NCBI RefSeq assembly: GCF_009766085.1
Contig: NZ_LMUF01000030.1
Location: forward strand, 1 to 64,000
DNA: 64,000 nt
Origin: Burkholderia sp. S171
GTDB taxonomy: Bacteria; Pseudomonadota; Gammaproteobacteria; Burkholderiales; Burkholderiaceae
Reading direction: 5' to 3'
The translations under genes were made by a program, and so were the position numbers. Below are positions 30,011 to 40,372 of this stretch, in pieces. The notes under the pieces are model-generated. The model was not told the origin of the DNA. It ran no database searches and was given only the letters and a program-made list of their open reading frames with translations. How positions within the stretch are numbered: position 1 is the first letter of the stretch; each line of letters starts with the position of its first letter.

Positions 30011-30045
30011 TCAAAAATAAAAAAACCCGGCGCAATGCCGGGTTT
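30011..30045 (-). terminator. Intrinsic terminator of the cold-shock gene
   Basis: Stem AAACCCGGC (30023-30031) with GCCGGGTTT (30037-30045), loop GCAAT, and a T-rich tail on the minus strand. It may also act for the convergent peptidase gene. Confidence 0.85.
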
Positions 30046-30069
30046 CGAGGGCAGCGCGCTATCGAACGG

Positions 30070-30279
30070 TCAGGCGGCAGATTCCTGGATGTTCGATGCC
30101 TGTTTGCCCTTGGGTCCCTGGACGATCTCAAAGCTGACCTTCTGGCCTTCCTTGAGTGTCTTGAAACCATTCATCTGTATCGCCGAGAAATGAGCAAACA
30201 GATCCTCGCCGCCTTCATCGGGCGTGATGAATCCGTAGCCTTTCGCGTCGTTGAACCATTTGACGGTACCAGTTGACAT
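30070..30279 (-). CDS. Cold-shock protein, CspA family
   Basis: 69 residues from the ATG at 30279, preceded by AGGGGAAGTG. A single cold-shock OB domain: [16 protein letters not shown] (RNP1 KGYGFI) and DLFAHF (RNP2), about the length of E. coli CspA. Acts as an RNA chaperone/antiterminator in the cytoplasm. A longer in-frame start at 30333 is disfavoured because it precedes the canonical start without a ribosome site. Confidence 0.95.
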   Translation of the reverse strand: MSTGTVKWFNDAKGYGFITPDEGGEDLFAHFSAIQMNGFKTLKEGQKVSFEIVQGPKGKQASNIQESAA

Positions 30280-30927
30280 CACTTCCCCTCTCACTCTCGT
30301 CGCTACCACGAGCACGCTCGAAAAGCTTGGCAACCCACAATGTGGACCGCCCCCTCCTCACAAGCTCACCGCGGCCTTTCTTCACCTGAAACGCTTCGGA
30401 AAAAAGTGCCAATTTGATTGTTTAATCTCTTAAATCGAGTGTCAAGAAAATTTTGAGATGGTCGTAAAGACGTTGTAAAGACCGCATTTCAAGGGTTTTT
30501 CCCGCTTTGCGCGTATCCCGCCGCACAAGCACGCCATCTTGAAAAGTCGCATAATCGACGCACATGAGGAGTACCGGCAGTAGGCGGCTGGTGCTAGCCG
30601 CCGCAGCGGGTTGCAGGAGTAGGTGGTACGAGTGAGTCGAATAGCAGGGTTGCTTAAGGGTTGATTCAGGGATGGTTAAGTCACGCAGCGGGGAATGGCC
30701 CAATGCGGCTCCCCAGACAGGCCGCGTCCGAGTCGACAATTCGTTTTTTTGAGAGCTGTGCGATACTGGATTCAACGATGTTTCAAGAGGGCTGGTCTGT
30801 GTCACAAGGCTGGCAGAATTCAGCAAGCGACAGGTTGCGCGAAGTGTGCGGCGACACCGTTCGGTTTTCATGGCGAATGGAGTTTTGGCGAGATGGCGAG
30901 CCTGTCCGAGTTGTTTAGAATGGGCGT
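30280..30927. promoter_or_regulatory. Divergent csp / clpS region
   Basis: 648 bases. The first ~150 bases are the A/T-rich 5' leader and promoter of the cold-shock gene on the minus strand. A perfect 7-base hairpin GGCGGCT/AGCCGCC with 6-base loop lies at 30583-30602, without a T tail. Short open frames exist (for example 30661-30918 on the plus strand) but have no ribosome site or recognisable protein, so I do not call them genes. Confidence 0.5.
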
Positions 30928-31242
30928 ATGGCGATCAATCCCAACAAGCAGGATGGCACCGTACTGGAGCGGCAGGAACAAAAGCTGAAACAGCCGTCCA
31001 TGTACAAAGTGGTGCTGCTGAATGACGACTTCACGCCGATGGAATTTGTCGTGTTCGTCGTGCAGGAACATTTCAATAAGGATCGTGAGACTGCGACGCA
31101 AATCATGCTGAAGGTTCATCGCGAAGGCAGGGGAGTTTGTGGGGTCTATACGCGGGACATCGCGTCGACCAAAGTTGAGCAAGTCGTTAGCCACGCGAGG
31201 CAAGCGGGTCATCCGCTGCAGTGTGTGATGGAGGAAGCATGA
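30928..31242 (+). CDS. clpS: ClpS adaptor (N-end rule)
   Basis: 104 residues. The core [25 protein letters not shown] carries the Asn-Asp pocket that recognises destabilising N-terminal residues, and a disordered N-terminal tail of about 24 residues matches the extension that engages ClpA. Delivers N-end-rule substrates to ClpAP. Its stop overlaps the clpA start (ATGA). Confidence 0.96.
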   Translation: MAINPNKQDGTVLERQEQKLKQPSMYKVVLLNDDFTPMEFVVFVVQEHFNKDRETATQIMLKVHREGRGVCGVYTRDIASTKVEQVVSHARQAGHPLQCVMEEA

Positions 31243-33539
31243 TTGCCCAGGAACTGGAAGTCAGTCTGCACATGGCGTTTATGGAAGCACGTCAGGCGCG
31301 GCACGAGTTCATTACGGTCGAGCATCTTTTACTGGCCTTGTTGGACAACCCGACCGCGGCTGAAGTGTTGCGCGCATGCGCAGCAAATATTGAAGATTTG
31401 CGTCAAAACCTGCGCAATTTCATTCACGACAACACCCCGACCGTGCCCGGCACGGACGATGTCGACACGCAACCGACGCTTGGTTTTCAGCGCGTGATTC
31501 AGCGCGCGATCATGCACGTGCAATCGACATCAAACGGCAAGAAGGAAGTGACCGGCGCGAACGTGCTTGTCGCTATCTTCGGTGAAAAGGATTCACATGC
31601 CGTCTACTACCTGCAACAGCAGGGAGTGACGCGCCTCGATGTCGTCAATTTCATCTCGCATGGCATCGCGAAGACGAATACGGGCGACGCCGCGAAGGCC
31701 AGCAGCGACGCGAATCCCGAAGCGGAAGACGCGGCTGCGCAAAAGGAAACCCCGCTTGCGCAGTTCACGCAGAACCTGAACCAGCTCGCAAAAGACGGCA
31801 AGATCGATCCGCTGATCGGCCGTGAACTGGAAGTCGAGCGTGTCGTGCAGGTGCTGTGCCGTCGCAGAAAGAACAATCCGCTGCTGGTCGGTGAGGCCGG
31901 CGTGGGTAAGACCGCCATCGCCGAAGGGCTTGCGTGGCGCATCACGCGCGGCGAAGTGCCGGATATTCTGGCGGACGCCCAGGTGTATTCGCTCGATATG
32001 GGCGCATTGCTGGCCGGTACTAAATACCGGGGTGATTTCGAGCAACGCCTCAAGACGGTGCTGAAAGAGTTGAAGGAACGCCCGCACGCGGTGCTGTTCA
32101 TCGACGAAATTCACACGCTGATTGGCGCGGGCGCGGCGTCAGGCGGCACGCTGGATGCATCGAATCTGCTGAAGCCGGCGTTGTCGTCCGGTCAGTTGAA
32201 GTGCATCGGCGCGACGACGTTCACGGAATATCGCGGGATCTTCGAAAAAGACGCCGCGTTGTCGCGTCGTTTCCAGAAGGTCGACGTCGCCGAGCCGACG
32301 GTCGAGCAGACTATCGCCATTCTGCGTGGTCTCAAGTCGCGTTTCGAAGAGCATCACGGCGTGAAGTATTCGTCGGGTGCGCTGTCCGCGGCGGCTGAAT
32401 TGTCGGCACGCTTTATTACCGACCGTCATCTGCCGGACAAGGCTATCGACGTAATCGATGAAGCGGGCGCAGCGCAACGCATCCTGCCGAAGTCGAAGCA
32501 GAAGAAGACTATCGGCAAGAACGAGATCGAAGAGATCATCTCGAAGATCGCGCGCGTCCCACCGCAAAGCGTGTCGCAGGACGATCGCAGCAAGTTGCAG
32601 ACGCTGGATCGCGACCTGAAGAGCGTGGTGTTTGGTCAGGACCAGTCTATTGACGCACTCGCCGCCGCCATCAAGATGGCGCGAGCGGGTCTCGGCAAGA
32701 CGGACAAGCCAATTGGCGCGTTCCTGTTCTCAGGCCCGACGGGCGTCGGCAAGACGGAAGTGGCGAAGCAACTGGCGTTCACGCTGGGTATCGAATTGCT
32801 GCGCTTCGACATGTCCGAGTATATGGAACGTCACGCGGTCAGCCGGTTGATTGGCGCGCCGCCGGGATATGTCGGGTTCGACCAAGGCGGTTTGCTGACT
32901 GAAGCCGTCACAAAGAAGCCGCATTGCGTGCTGTTGCTCGATGAAATCGAAAAAGCGCATCCGGATATCTACAACGTGCTGCTGCAGGTGATGGACCACG
33001 GCACGCTGACCGACAACAACGGTCGCAAAGCGGATTTCCGCAACGTCATCATTATCATGACGACGAATGCGGGTGCCGAAGCGATGCAGAAGTCGGCGAT
33101 TGGCTTCACGAACCGTCGGGAAACCGGCGACGAAATGGCCGATATCAAGCGGATGTTCACGCCTGAGTTCCGCAATCGTCTGGACCAGATCATCAGCTTC
33201 CGCTCGCTGGATGAAGAAATCATCATGCGTGTGGTCGACAAGTTCCTGATGCAACTGGAAGATCAGTTGCATGAGAAGAAGGTCGATGCGGTCTTTACCG
33301 ACGGCTTGCGCGCGCATCTGGCGAAGCACGGTTTCGACCCGCTGATGGGCGCACGTCCCATGCAGCGCCTGATCCAGGACACGATTCGTCGTGCGCTGGC
33401 GGACGAGTTGCTGTTCGGCAAGCTGATGTCGGGCGGTCGCGTGACGGTTGACGTGGACGAGAACGACAAGGTCGCGCTCACGTTCGACGAAAGTCCGGTG
33501 CCGCGCAATCCGAATCCGGAAGCGGTCGAGGTCGAGTGA
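31239..33539 (+). CDS. clpA: ClpA, ATPase subunit of ClpAP protease
   Basis: 766 residues from the ATG at 31239 with GAGGAAG upstream, overlapping clpS by 4 bases. An N-terminal Clp repeat domain (1-150), D1 AAA+ with Walker A GEAGVGKT near 217, and D2 AAA+ with GPTGVGKT near 498, followed by the C-terminal ClpB-D2-small domain. The absence of the ClpB middle coiled coil fits ClpA. It unfolds substrates for ClpP. Confidence 0.96.
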   Translation: MIAQELEVSLHMAFMEARQARHEFITVEHLLLALLDNPTAAEVLRACAANIEDLRQNLRNFIHDNTPTVPGTDDVDTQPTLGFQRVIQRAIMHVQSTSNGKKEVTGANVLVAIFGEKDSHAVYYLQQQGVTRLDVVNFISHGIAKTNTGDAAKASSDANPEAEDAAAQKETPLAQFTQNLNQLAKDGKIDPLIGRELEVERVVQVLCRRRKNNPLLVGEAGVGKTAIAEGLAWRITRGEVPDILADAQVYSLDMGALLAGTKYRGDFEQRLKTVLKELKERPHAVLFIDEIHTLIGAGAASGGTLDASNLLKPALSSGQLKCIGATTFTEYRGIFEKDAALSRRFQKVDVAEPTVEQTIAILRGLKSRFEEHHGVKYSSGALSAAAELSARFITDRHLPDKAIDVIDEAGAAQRILPKSKQKKTIGKNEIEEIISKIARVPPQSVSQDDRSKLQTLDRDLKSVVFGQDQSIDALAAAIKMARAGLGKTDKPIGAFLFSGPTGVGKTEVAKQLAFTLGIELLRFDMSEYMERHAVSRLIGAPPGYVGFDQGGLLTEAVTKKPHCVLLLDEIEKAHPDIYNVLLQVMDHGTLTDNNGRKADFRNVIIIMTTNAGAEAMQKSAIGFTNRRETGDEMADIKRMFTPEFRNRLDQIISFRSLDEEIIMRVVDKFLMQLEDQLHEKKVDAVFTDGLRAHLAKHGFDPLMGARPMQRLIQDTIRRALADELLFGKLMSGGRVTVDVDENDKVALTFDESPVPRNPNPEAVEVE

Positions 33540-33596
33540 CGTAGCAGTAGCGATGACTGAAGTCAGATGACACGCGCTTGAGGTGTGTCATCATCA

Positions 33597-33639
33597 GCGA
33601 GGCGGCGCGGGGAAGTTTCCCGCGCCGCCTCGCTTTTTT
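33597..33639 (+). terminator. Strong intrinsic terminator of clpSA
   Basis: Perfect 15-base GC-rich stem (33597-33611 with 33619-33633), 7-base loop, six T. Confidence 0.93.
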
Positions 33640-33680
33640 GCGTCCGCGTTCGTTGCGGATAATGACTTCAAGAGGTTGAT

Positions 33681-35051
33681 TTGAGCTTTGAACGTGGGTC
33701 GTTCGAGACTATCGTCGAACGGGAAAAGGGGCTGCACCGGAGTTTGACCGCCGGACAGATGTCGATGATCGCTATTGGCGGGGCGATTGGAACGGGGCTT
33801 TTCTTAGGCAGTGGTTTTGCGATTGGTTTCGCTGGGCCGAGTGTGCTGGTGAGCTATGCGATCGGCGCGCTGATCGCCTTGTTACTGATGGGCGCGCTGG
33901 CCGAGATGACCGTTGCGCATCCGACCTCCGGATCATTTGGCGCGTACGCGGAGTTTTATATCGGGCCGCTCGCGGGATATCTGGTCCGCTACGCGTACTG
34001 GTCGGCCGTTGTATTTGCGGTCGGCACCGAGGTCAGCGCGGTCGCCGTGTTCATGAAGTACTGGTTCGCGAACGTGCCGGGCTGGTATTGGATCGTTGGT
34101 TTTTCAGCCGCGCTGATTGGCGTGAACGCGGCGAGCGTCAAGGTGTACGGCGTGATCGAATACGCGTTTTCGATGCTGAAAATCGTGGCGATTGTCGGGT
34201 TCATCCTGCTCGGCGCAGTGTTCGTGTATGGCGCGCCGGTGTCGTCAGGCGTCGGGCTGAACAACTTCACGGCGCACGGCGGGTTCTTTCCGCATGGCGT
34301 GAAGGGCATGTGGTTCGCGGTCATTGTTTCCATCTTCAGCTACCTGAACATCGAGACGATCGCGGTCGCGGCCGGCGAAGCGCGCGATCCGCAACGCGCC
34401 GTGGCCCAGGCTTTTCGCTCGACCGTGTTCCGGCTCGTGCTCTTCTATTTGCTCACGTTGGCGTTGATGCTCGCGATCGTCCCGTGGACGCAGGCCAGCA
34501 CTGACGAGAGCCCGTTCGTCAAAGTGATGGCCGCCACGCACGTCCCGTTCGCTGCGGGCGTGATCAACTTCGTGGTGCTCATTGCGGCGCTTTCCGCGAT
34601 GAACAGCCAGCTCTACATCACCACACGCATGATGTTCAGCCTGTCGCGGGCGGGTTACGCGCCGGCGCGATTCGGGCGTTTGAGTGCGAACGGCGTGCCC
34701 ACCGCCGCGCTGTCCTTGTCGACCAGCGGCATTGCGCTCGCGACCGTCCTCACCGCGTTCTGGCCGGCGATGGCGTTCGGCTTGATGATGTCGCTGGCAA
34801 TCTTTGGCGCGATGTTCGCCTGGCTGATGATCTTCGTCACGCACCTCTTTTTCCGCGTCCGGTATGACGGGCCTGCACTGTCTTTCCGGATGGTGCTGCA
34901 CCCATTCGGAAGCTTGTTGGGCGCTGGTTTGATGGCCGCGATCATGATCACCACGGCTTTCACGAACGAGTTCCGGATGACGCTCGTCTATGGGTTCGCG
35001 TTCATGGTCGTGCTCGTCGCGACCTACCTGCTTTGGTATAGAAAGCGATAA
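33681..35051 (+). CDS. Amino-acid permease, APC superfamily (AAT type)
   Basis: 456 residues, about twelve membrane segments, proton-coupled amino-acid importer of the GabP/CycA/ProY kind. The first segment IAIGGAIGTGLFLGSG is the family's substrate-binding helix break, followed by HPTSGSFGAYAEFYIGP. The start is TTG at 33681, five bases after AGAGG; no ATG fits. Substrate not predictable from sequence. It stands between the clpA terminator and the tagatose-type operon and has no visible terminator of its own. Confidence 0.88.
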   Translation: MSFERGSFETIVEREKGLHRSLTAGQMSMIAIGGAIGTGLFLGSGFAIGFAGPSVLVSYAIGALIALLLMGALAEMTVAHPTSGSFGAYAEFYIGPLAGYLVRYAYWSAVVFAVGTEVSAVAVFMKYWFANVPGWYWIVGFSAALIGVNAASVKVYGVIEYAFSMLKIVAIVGFILLGAVFVYGAPVSSGVGLNNFTAHGGFFPHGVKGMWFAVIVSIFSYLNIETIAVAAGEARDPQRAVAQAFRSTVFRLVLFYLLTLALMLAIVPWTQASTDESPFVKVMAATHVPFAAGVINFVVLIAALSAMNSQLYITTRMMFSLSRAGYAPARFGRLSANGVPTAALSLSTSGIALATVLTAFWPAMAFGLMMSLAIFGAMFAWLMIFVTHLFFRVRYDGPALSFRMVLHPFGSLLGAGLMAAIMITTAFTNEFRMTLVYGFAFMVVLVATYLLWYRKR

Positions 35052-35090
35052 GAAGCGCGGGTAAACACCGAACAGAAACTCCTTTGCATG

Positions 35091-35128
35091 ACTTTCGTTT
35101 CGAAACTAAAATCTTTCGAAACGAAAGT
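35091..35128. promoter_or_regulatory. Perfect 15-bp inverted repeat, DeoR-type operator
   Basis: ACTTTCGTTTCGAAA (35091-35105) and TTTCGAAACGAAAGT (35114-35128) are exact inverted copies with an 8-base spacer. CTTTCG/TTTCG half-sites are known for DeoR-family sugar repressors such as AgaR and GlpR. It lies just before the regulator start and probably mediates autoregulation of the whole operon. Confidence 0.75.
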
Positions 35129-35146
35129 GCAAAGGTGGTGCTGCCT

Positions 35147-35953
35147 GTGTTGGCTAACAAGAATTCGCTTCATCGGCGTCTGCGTATCGTCGAACTTGTC
35201 CGCAAGCGCGGGGAAGTATCGGTCGATGAACTCGCTACGGCGTTCGACGTCTCCAGCGTCACGATCCGCTCGGACCTGAACTATCTGGAGCAGCAGCGCT
35301 ATCTGATCCGGGCGTTTGGCAAGGCGCGGTACGTCGCGCAACGGCCCGGCGAGAACTTGCTCGCTGCGGTGCCTGCGAGCGCGACGCGGCAGGCGGCAGA
35401 CATGGCGATTGCGCGAATGGCCGCGGATTTCATCGATGACCACGCGTCGGCGTTCATTGGCGCGGGACTGATCACCCACAAACTGCTGCCGCTGCTTGCC
35501 GATCGCGCAAACCTCGCGCTGACGCTTAACGACATCGCCATGGTGCCGACTGTTCAGCGCTTCATGCGCTGCGAATTGCGCCTCACCGGCGGTTCGCTGG
35601 ACGACGATTCCACGGTGCTGCTTGGGCCGGACGCCGAGCGATCGCTCTCTGCGCTGTCGCTGGATCTGGTGGTGCTGGAGGCAAGTGGCATTGATCGAGA
35701 GGGCAATTTGCTTTGCGCCGATCCGCGTCTGGCAGGTGTGTACAAAGCCGCGTTAAAAAACGCCAAACGCATCGTGGTCGTGGCTTATCAACCGACGTTA
35801 CAAGGCGAGGGTGAGGCCTTCTGCCACGTCAGCCACTTGGGCGGACTCGTGCTGGATGACGCGATCGACCCGCCGACACTCGACCTGATTCTCAAAGCCG
35901 GACTGGATGTGCATCGGCGAGAAGAGGGAATCCTTGAATTTCGTAGTCAGTAA
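35147..35953 (+). CDS. DeoR-family sugar-operon repressor
   Basis: 268 residues from GTG at 35147 (AAGGTGG eight bases upstream); TTG at 35150 is nearly as good, and earlier starts would overlap the operator. N-terminal DeoR winged helix (GEVSVDELATAFDVSSVTIRSDLNYLE) and a C-terminal DeoRC sensor domain with the usual sugar-phosphate pocket sequence. First gene of the six-gene tagatose-type operon; the inducer is likely a phosphorylated intermediate. Confidence 0.9.
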   Translation: MLANKNSLHRRLRIVELVRKRGEVSVDELATAFDVSSVTIRSDLNYLEQQRYLIRAFGKARYVAQRPGENLLAAVPASATRQAADMAIARMAADFIDDHASAFIGAGLITHKLLPLLADRANLALTLNDIAMVPTVQRFMRCELRLTGGSLDDDSTVLLGPDAERSLSALSLDLVVLEASGIDREGNLLCADPRLAGVYKAALKNAKRIVVVAYQPTLQGEGEAFCHVSHLGGLVLDDAIDPPTLDLILKAGLDVHRREEGILEFRSQ

Positions 35954-35980
35954 ACCTAAACAATAACTGGAGACAATCGC

Positions 35981-36877
35981 ATGTTTCGTCGTCGTTCATT
36001 TTTTGCTGTTCTCGTTACCGCGTTTGCTGCAACCGCAACTGCCGCTCACGCCGCCGATATCAAGATTGGCGCGTCGCTGCTCACGCAACAACACCCGTTC
36101 TACGTCGAACTCGCCAACGCAATGAAGGCGGAAGCCGCGAAGGATCACGCGCAGATCGATATTGCGATTGCGAATCAGGACTTGAGCAAACAGATCGCCG
36201 ACGTCCAGGATTTCGTGACGAAGAAGGTCGATGTGATCGTGATTTCACCGGTCGATTCCAAGGGCGTGAAAGCCGCCGTCCTGACGGCGCAGCGCGCAGG
36301 AATTCCGGTGATTACCGTCGATATCAGCGCGCAAGGCGTGGAAGTCGCGTCGCACATTGCCACCGATAACTACGCGGGCGGCCTGCAAGCCGGCGCGTTG
36401 ATGTGCAAGGTGCTGGGCGGCAAGGGCAAGGTCGGTGTGATCGATTATCCGACGATTCAATCGGTGATCGACCGTGTGACGGGTTTCAAGAAGGCACTGG
36501 AAGCATGTCCCGATGTGAAGATCGTCGCGGTGCAACCAGGCATCACGCGCGCCGATGCATTGAGCGCCGCGCAGAACATGCTGCAGGCGAATCCTGATCT
36601 CGCGGGCATCTTCGGTTTCGGCGACGACGCTGCCATGGCCGCAGCGGTGGCAGGCAAGTCGGCGGGCAATCACGTGAAAGTGATCGGCTTCGACGGCATG
36701 CCGGAAGCACGTGCAGCGGTGGACAAGAATCCGAACTTCGTCGGCGTGATCCGCCAGTACCCGGACAAGATGGGCGCGCTCGCCGTGGACACCGCGGTCA
36801 AGGTCGCAGAAAAGCAGGCGGTGCCGAAGCTGCAACCGGTGACGCCGGGTCAGTACCTGAATGCGTCGGTGAAATGA
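35981..36877 (+). CDS. Sugar ABC importer, periplasmic binding protein (RbsB-like)
   Basis: 298 residues with a signal peptide (MFRRRSFFAVLVTAF..., cleavage near AHA-AD) and a type-I periplasmic binding fold (peripla_BP_4; IVISPVDSKG, VITVDI, IGFDGMPEA). Ribose/xylose/allose-type sugar binder. GGAGA ribosome site; its stop overlaps the ATPase start by 4 bases. Neighbouring kinase and GatZ genes suggest D-tagatose or a related ketose or polyol as ligand. Confidence 0.92.
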   Translation: MFRRRSFFAVLVTAFAATATAAHAADIKIGASLLTQQHPFYVELANAMKAEAAKDHAQIDIAIANQDLSKQIADVQDFVTKKVDVIVISPVDSKGVKAAVLTAQRAGIPVITVDISAQGVEVASHIATDNYAGGLQAGALMCKVLGGKGKVGVIDYPTIQSVIDRVTGFKKALEACPDVKIVAVQPGITRADALSAAQNMLQANPDLAGIFGFGDDAAMAAAVAGKSAGNHVKVIGFDGMPEARAAVDKNPNFVGVIRQYPDKMGALAVDTAVKVAEKQAVPKLQPVTPGQYLNASVK

Positions 36878-38409
36878 ATACGGTTTTAAAACCGCGCGCT
36901 ACGGTGCCGCTGCTTGAGTTGCGCGGTATCGCGAAATCGTTCGGTCCGGTGGAGGCGATTAAGGACGTCTCGCTCTCGATCCTGCCGGGCCGCGTGCATA
37001 CGCTGCTCGGCGAGAACGGCGCGGGCAAGTCCACGCTGATGAAGATTCTCGCGGGCGTTCATGCGCCTACGCGTGGCGAGATTTTCCTGAACGGCTCGTT
37101 GGCCACGTTTGCAAATCCCGGTGAGTCGCAGAAGGCGGGCATCGCGATCATCTATCAGGAACTCAGTCTCGCGAAGAACCTGAGCGTGGCCGAAAACATG
37201 TTCGCGGGGCACGAGCCGCGACGGTTTGGTGTCGTCGATTTCAAGCGCTTGTATGCGCAAGCCCAGGCGCTGCTGGATGACTTGGGTATCGATATTGACG
37301 CTACTGCTGCTGTCTCGCGACTCTCCATGGCGCAGCGGCAGCTCGTTGAAATTGCCAAGGCGCTGAGCCGCGATGCATCGCTCGTGATCATGGACGAACC
37401 GACGTCCTCGCTGAGCGATCGTGAAGCGGAGATTCTTTTTCATATCGTCACGAAGCTGACGGCGAAGGGCGCGGCGGTCGTGTATATCTCGCATCGGATG
37501 GACGAGATCATGCGCATCTCCGACGACATTTCGGTCATGCGCGACGGCCGTTATATCGCGACATTGCAGAAGGACCAGACGACTATCGGTTCATTGATCG
37601 CGATGATGGTAGGCCGTGAAATGAGCGACGTGTATCCGCGTCGCGAGGCGCCGTACGTTCGTCCTTCGCTGCCCTTGCTGAAGGTCAGCAACCTCACGCT
37701 GCCTGGTCAATTCGAAGACATCAGTTTCCAGATTCACGCGGGCGAGATCCTCGGTTTCTTCGGACTGATCGGCGCGGGACGCTCCGAGGTGATGAAGGCG
37801 CTATTCGGCATCGGACGGCCAAGCGGCGAGATCACGATGAGCGGCAAGCGCCTGAAGCTGCGCAATCCGGCGCATGCCATTCGTGAAGGCATTGCGTTCG
37901 TCACGGAAGACCGCAAGCACGAAGGCCTCGTGCTGATGCATTCGATTGCCAACAACGTGACGATGGCGAGTTTCGAAGAACACGGTTCGCGCTTCGGCAT
38001 CCTGAACCGCCGCTTCGAACGCGATGAAACCGCGAACGCAATGACGCGCATGAACATCCGTGCATCGGGGCCGTTTCAGGCGGTTGGAAACCTGAGCGGC
38101 GGCAATCAGCAGAAGGTCGTGTTCTCGAAATGGCTGGCGTTGAAACCCAAGGTCCTGATCCTCGATGAACCCACACGCGGCGTCGACGTCGGCGCGAAGT
38201 TCGAGATTTATCGCGTGATCCGTGAACTGGCTTCGACCGGGACCGCGATCATTCTTGTCTCATCGGAATTGCCGGAAGCGCTCGCCATGAGCGATCGCCT
38301 TGTCGTGATGCGCGAGAAGCGCGTCGTCCATGAATTTGACGCGAGCGGTGGATTGTCCATCACACAGGAAGAAGTGATGTCGTACGCAACAGGAGCCACA
38401 AAAGCATGA
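36874..38409 (+). CDS. Sugar ABC importer, double ATPase (RbsA-like)
   Basis: 511 residues with two ATP-binding cassettes in one chain, as in RbsA/MglA. The N-terminal cassette has Walker A GENGAGKST near 46-54 and signature LSMAQRQ; the C-terminal cassette has the degenerate Walker A (GLIGAGRSE) typical of the family and signature LSGGNQQK. Cytoplasmic, paired with the permease it overlaps by 4 bases. Confidence 0.94.
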   Translation: MNTVLKPRATVPLLELRGIAKSFGPVEAIKDVSLSILPGRVHTLLGENGAGKSTLMKILAGVHAPTRGEIFLNGSLATFANPGESQKAGIAIIYQELSLAKNLSVAENMFAGHEPRRFGVVDFKRLYAQAQALLDDLGIDIDATAAVSRLSMAQRQLVEIAKALSRDASLVIMDEPTSSLSDREAEILFHIVTKLTAKGAAVVYISHRMDEIMRISDDISVMRDGRYIATLQKDQTTIGSLIAMMVGREMSDVYPRREAPYVRPSLPLLKVSNLTLPGQFEDISFQIHAGEILGFFGLIGAGRSEVMKALFGIGRPSGEITMSGKRLKLRNPAHAIREGIAFVTEDRKHEGLVLMHSIANNVTMASFEEHGSRFGILNRRFERDETANAMTRMNIRASGPFQAVGNLSGGNQQKVVFSKWLALKPKVLILDEPTRGVDVGAKFEIYRVIRELASTGTAIILVSSELPEALAMSDRLVVMREKRVVHEFDASGGLSITQEEVMSYATGATKA

Positions 38410-39398
38410 ACCCGACTCAACTCAGCGGCGCCGCATCCACGCGCCGCTCGCACGCAAGCGGTGCGCTGCAACGCGCGGTCCGGCATTACGGCGGGATTGT
38501 CGTAGGGCTGATCGTGCTGTGCGGGTTTTTCTGGGCGTTGTCGCCCAACTTCATGTCGGTGAACAACCTCGTGAACGTGGTGATGCAGGTTTCGATCATC
38601 GCGATACTGGGTTTCGGCATGACGTACGTCCTTCTGCTCGGCGATATCGACCTGTCGGTCGGCGCGACGATGGCGCTGGTCGGCACCGTCTGTGCATTTG
38701 CGTTGGAGCACGGCGCGTCGCCGCTCATGGCTGTGCTCGCCGCCATGGTCACGGGGCTCGTCCTGGGCGCCGTGAACGGCTCGCTGTCCGCGTTGCTCAC
38801 AATCCCCTCGTTTATTGTCACGGTCGCCACCATGGGCGTTTTTCGGGGTTTGGCCTACCTGACGTCGAACGGCGTGCCCATTTCCATCGACGACGACCGC
38901 TTCGCTTTCCTCGGCAACGGCCTCGTGCTGGGCATTCCGCTGCCGATCTGGATTCTCGCGGTCCTGCTGTTGTTGAATCACTTCGTGCTCTCGCGTACCG
39001 TATTCGGACGCAAGGCGTATCTCGCGGGCGGAAATCGCGAAGCGGCGCTGTATTCGGGTATCGATGTAAACAGGCTGCGAATCATGATTTTCATGATCTC
39101 GGGCTTGCTCGCAAGTATTGGCGGCGTGCTGATGACGTCGCGGCTTTACTCCGCGCAGCCGAATGCGGGCATTGGCTATGAACTCGATGCCATCGCCGCC
39201 GCCGTGCTCGGCGGAACGAGTCTCTCGGGCGGTTACGGAACGATCACCGGGACGCTGATCGGCGCGCTGATTATCGGCGTCATCAACAACGGGATGAACC
39301 TGCTCAGCGTTCCGTATTTCTATCAACTCATCGTGAAAGGCATCGTGATTCTGGTCGCGGTGTGTATCGATGTTCAAACGAAGAAACGTCATGCCTAA
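38406..39398 (+). CDS. Sugar ABC importer, permease (RbsC-like)
   Basis: 330 residues, about ten membrane segments, with the RbsC family signature NxxSLSGGYGTITGTLIGALIIGVINNGMNL region near the C-terminus (GTSLSGGYG). Forms the homodimeric channel of the importer. It overlaps the ATPase gene by 4 bases and the kinase gene by 8 bases. Confidence 0.94.
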   Translation: MNPTQLSGAASTRRSHASGALQRAVRHYGGIVVGLIVLCGFFWALSPNFMSVNNLVNVVMQVSIIAILGFGMTYVLLLGDIDLSVGATMALVGTVCAFALEHGASPLMAVLAAMVTGLVLGAVNGSLSALLTIPSFIVTVATMGVFRGLAYLTSNGVPISIDDDRFAFLGNGLVLGIPLPIWILAVLLLLNHFVLSRTVFGRKAYLAGGNREAALYSGIDVNRLRIMIFMISGLLASIGGVLMTSRLYSAQPNAGIGYELDAIAAAVLGGTSLSGGYGTITGTLIGALIIGVINNGMNLLSVPYFYQLIVKGIVILVAVCIDVQTKKRHA

Positions 39399-40368
39399 CT
39401 CAAACGGTGTTCCCTCCAAGAAGCCCGGCACTATTGTCGCGATGGGCGAGATCCTGGTCGAAATCATGGCCACGCGCGTGGGCCAAAGCTTTCGTGAACC
39501 GGGCACGCTCATTGGCCCGTTCGCGAGCGGCGCGCCGGCCATCTTCATCGATCAGGTCGCGAAGCTCGGTAGCCCGTGCGCGATGATCGGCTGCGTGGGC
39601 GACGACGATTTCGGCGTGCTCAACGTCGAGCGCTTGCGCGGCGATGGCGTGGATGTTTCCGGTATCGCGGTGCTGAAAGACGCAACCACGGGCAGCGCGT
39701 TCGTGACGTATCGCGAGGACGGCGATCGCGATTTCATCTACAACATTACGAACAGCGCGTCGGCGCAGTTGTCGGTGGCAAATTTGCGTGATGACTTGCT
39801 GGCGAAGTGCGGCAATTTTCACGTGATGGGGTCGTCGCTATTTTCGTTCAGGATCATCGAGGCGATGAAGCAGGCGATTGAAACGGTGAAGACGAACGGC
39901 GGCACGGTGAGTTTCGACCCGAACATCCGCAAGGAAATGCTGCGGATTCCGGAGATGCGCGACGCGCTCGACTTTATCCTCGACTACACCGATGTCTTCC
40001 TCCCGAGCGGTCACGAAGTGACTTTGCTCGCGAGTGCGACGTCCGAGCGCGGTGCGATCGATGAACTGCTCAAGCGCGGCGTGAAAGAAGTGATCGTGAA
40101 GCGTGGCGCTGAGGGTTGCAGTTACTTCGATGCCAACGGCGAGACGCATCGACCTGCATTCAAGGTTCAGGAACTCGATCCGACTGGCGCCGGGGATTGC
40201 TTCGGCGCGACATATATCAGTTGCCGCGCGCAAGGCATGGACGTGGACGCCGCGTTGAAATACGCGTGCGCAAGCGGCGCGCGCGCGGTTGGCGTAAAGG
40301 GTCCAATGGAAGGCACCGCGACGTTCGCCGAATTGGACGCGTTTTTAGCAACCGCAACCACGGAGTGA
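39391..40368 (+). CDS. PfkB-family sugar kinase, probable tagatose kinase
   Basis: 325 residues from the ATG at 39391, inside the permease stop; seven codons earlier lies a TTG-type alternative. Ribokinase/PfkB fold with the anion-hole motif DPTGAGDCFG, catalytic aspartate D269, and N-terminal GEILVEIMA. Kinases of this group beside GatZ-like genes phosphorylate D-tagatose to tagatose 6-phosphate in Agrobacterium; substrate here is inferred from context. Confidence 0.85.
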   Translation: MPNSNGVPSKKPGTIVAMGEILVEIMATRVGQSFREPGTLIGPFASGAPAIFIDQVAKLGSPCAMIGCVGDDDFGVLNVERLRGDGVDVSGIAVLKDATTGSAFVTYREDGDRDFIYNITNSASAQLSVANLRDDLLAKCGNFHVMGSSLFSFRIIEAMKQAIETVKTNGGTVSFDPNIRKEMLRIPEMRDALDFILDYTDVFLPSGHEVTLLASATSERGAIDELLKRGVKEVIVKRGAEGCSYFDANGETHRPAFKVQELDPTGAGDCFGATYISCRAQGMDVDAALKYACASGARAVGVKGPMEGTATFAELDAFLATATTE

Positions 40369-40372
40369 TGTC

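Noticed and set aside
30661..30918. 85-codon open frame upstream of clpS
   Set aside because: No ribosome site, no recognisable protein, and it lies in the clpS promoter region.
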